Below are positions 62,121-62,258 of a stretch of 62,258 nucleotides of DNA, one piece after another. The stretch comes from JAVBMP01 sp031552195. GTDB taxonomy: Bacteria > Desulfobacterota > Desulfovibrionia > Desulfovibrionales > Desulfovibrionaceae. Location of the stretch: NCBI GenBank assembly GCA_031552195.1, contig JAVBMT010000029.1:1-62258 (forward strand), read 5' to 3'. Under the pieces are notes generated by a model that was not told the origin of the DNA, did not search any database, and saw only the letters and a list, made by a program, of their open reading frames with translations. How positions within the stretch are numbered: the first letter of the stretch is position 1; the number at the start of each line of letters is the position of its first letter. The position numbers were made by a program, and so were the translations under genes.

Positions 62121-62258
62121 GGGGCTGTTTCTAAATAAAAGATTTTGCGCCAAAGACAAGAAAAACGGCCTTTTTTGCGAAGAGAGTGTACTCTTACGGT
62201 ACTCGACCGGAGAAAAAAAGGACGATTGACGCAGTATTTGGACAAAAAATTTATTTAG
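62121..62258. mobile_element. Second copy of the MITE-like element, cut by the window edge
   Basis: Starts GGGGCTGTTTCTAAATAAA after a TA and matches 50489-50635 with only a few substitutions. The last nine or so bases of the right end fall outside the window. Confidence 0.85.

Noticed and set aside
61638..62138. 166-codon open frame on the plus strand at the right end
   Set aside because: It runs through a diverged repeat copy, has no ribosome site, no recognisable domain, and competes with equally long minus-strand frames. Typical of GC-rich non-coding DNA.

Overview
The window reads as chromosomal DNA of a Gram-negative, motile, anaerobic bacterium, most like the Desulfovibrionaceae. This is inferred from gene content: an AICAR transformylase without its IMP cyclohydrolase domain, a 2-oxoacid:ferredoxin oxidoreductase operon, a [NiFe]-hydrogenase chaperone (HypC), a CbiR-like cobamide remodelling enzyme, RNase E/G with a long N-terminal acidic/basic extension, TamA/TamB, a heptose adenylyltransferase (LPS) and CheV. 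No rRNA, tRNA or CRISPR array was recognised, and the taxonomy was not tested by any search.

Layout. 1-5862 (minus strand): ssb with a clean terminator, PBP1A, RNase E/G. 6312-12879 (plus): AICAR transformylase, an RNase II-type exonuclease, plsY, an aspartate aminotransferase and a TauE-type permease. 12880-13336: a repeat-rich spacer. 13327-27657 (minus): NodB-type deacetylase, aroE, hisG, hisI, gap, fba, tamB, tamA and a VKOR-thioredoxin fusion. 27834-36393 (plus): YgjP-type metalloprotein, dnaX, ybaB, recR, heptose adenylyltransferase, hypC, trmH, ruvA, ruvB and a ModF-like double ATPase.

36453-50010 (minus) is the accessory part. It is a complete pseudaminic acid locus (pseB, pseC, a fused pseG-pseH, pseI, pseF) with a Pse-associated methylase, an N-acetyl sugar amidotransferase, an FkbM methyltransferase and a PtmE-like CBS-nucleotidyltransferase. 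A secreted TIM-barrel-like protein and a Crp/Fnr regulator lie upstream. The locus carries gene debris: a 38-codon N-terminus and a 62-codon C-terminus of a cytidylyltransferase, separated by about 2.8 kb of AT-richer DNA with two complete genes, and a 74-codon N-terminus of a DegT/StrS aminotransferase. These relics keep operon-style start/stop overlaps with their neighbours, so the locus looks like a mosaic remodelled by recombination.

50709-60107 (plus): leuB, a four-subunit 2-oxoacid:ferredoxin oxidoreductase operon ending in a strong terminator, a J-domain protein, a DedA protein, a dihydrouridine synthase, ispH and cheV. cbiR (minus) converges on the cheV terminator. The right end holds a likely 54-aa small gene and short repeats.

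The most notable signals are: (i) an A10 slippery run in dnaX where a -1 shift meets a stop two codons later, suggesting a gamma/tau switch; (ii) the split cytidylyltransferase around a foreign two-gene block, one gene encoding an unusual methyltransferase plus ParB-like protein; (iii) a 147-bp MITE-like element flanked by TA, with a second copy at the right edge abutting a much older diverged copy; (iv) a second inverted-repeat element after dnaX with a solitary end in the cheV promoter region; (v) a lipobox on the TamA homologue.
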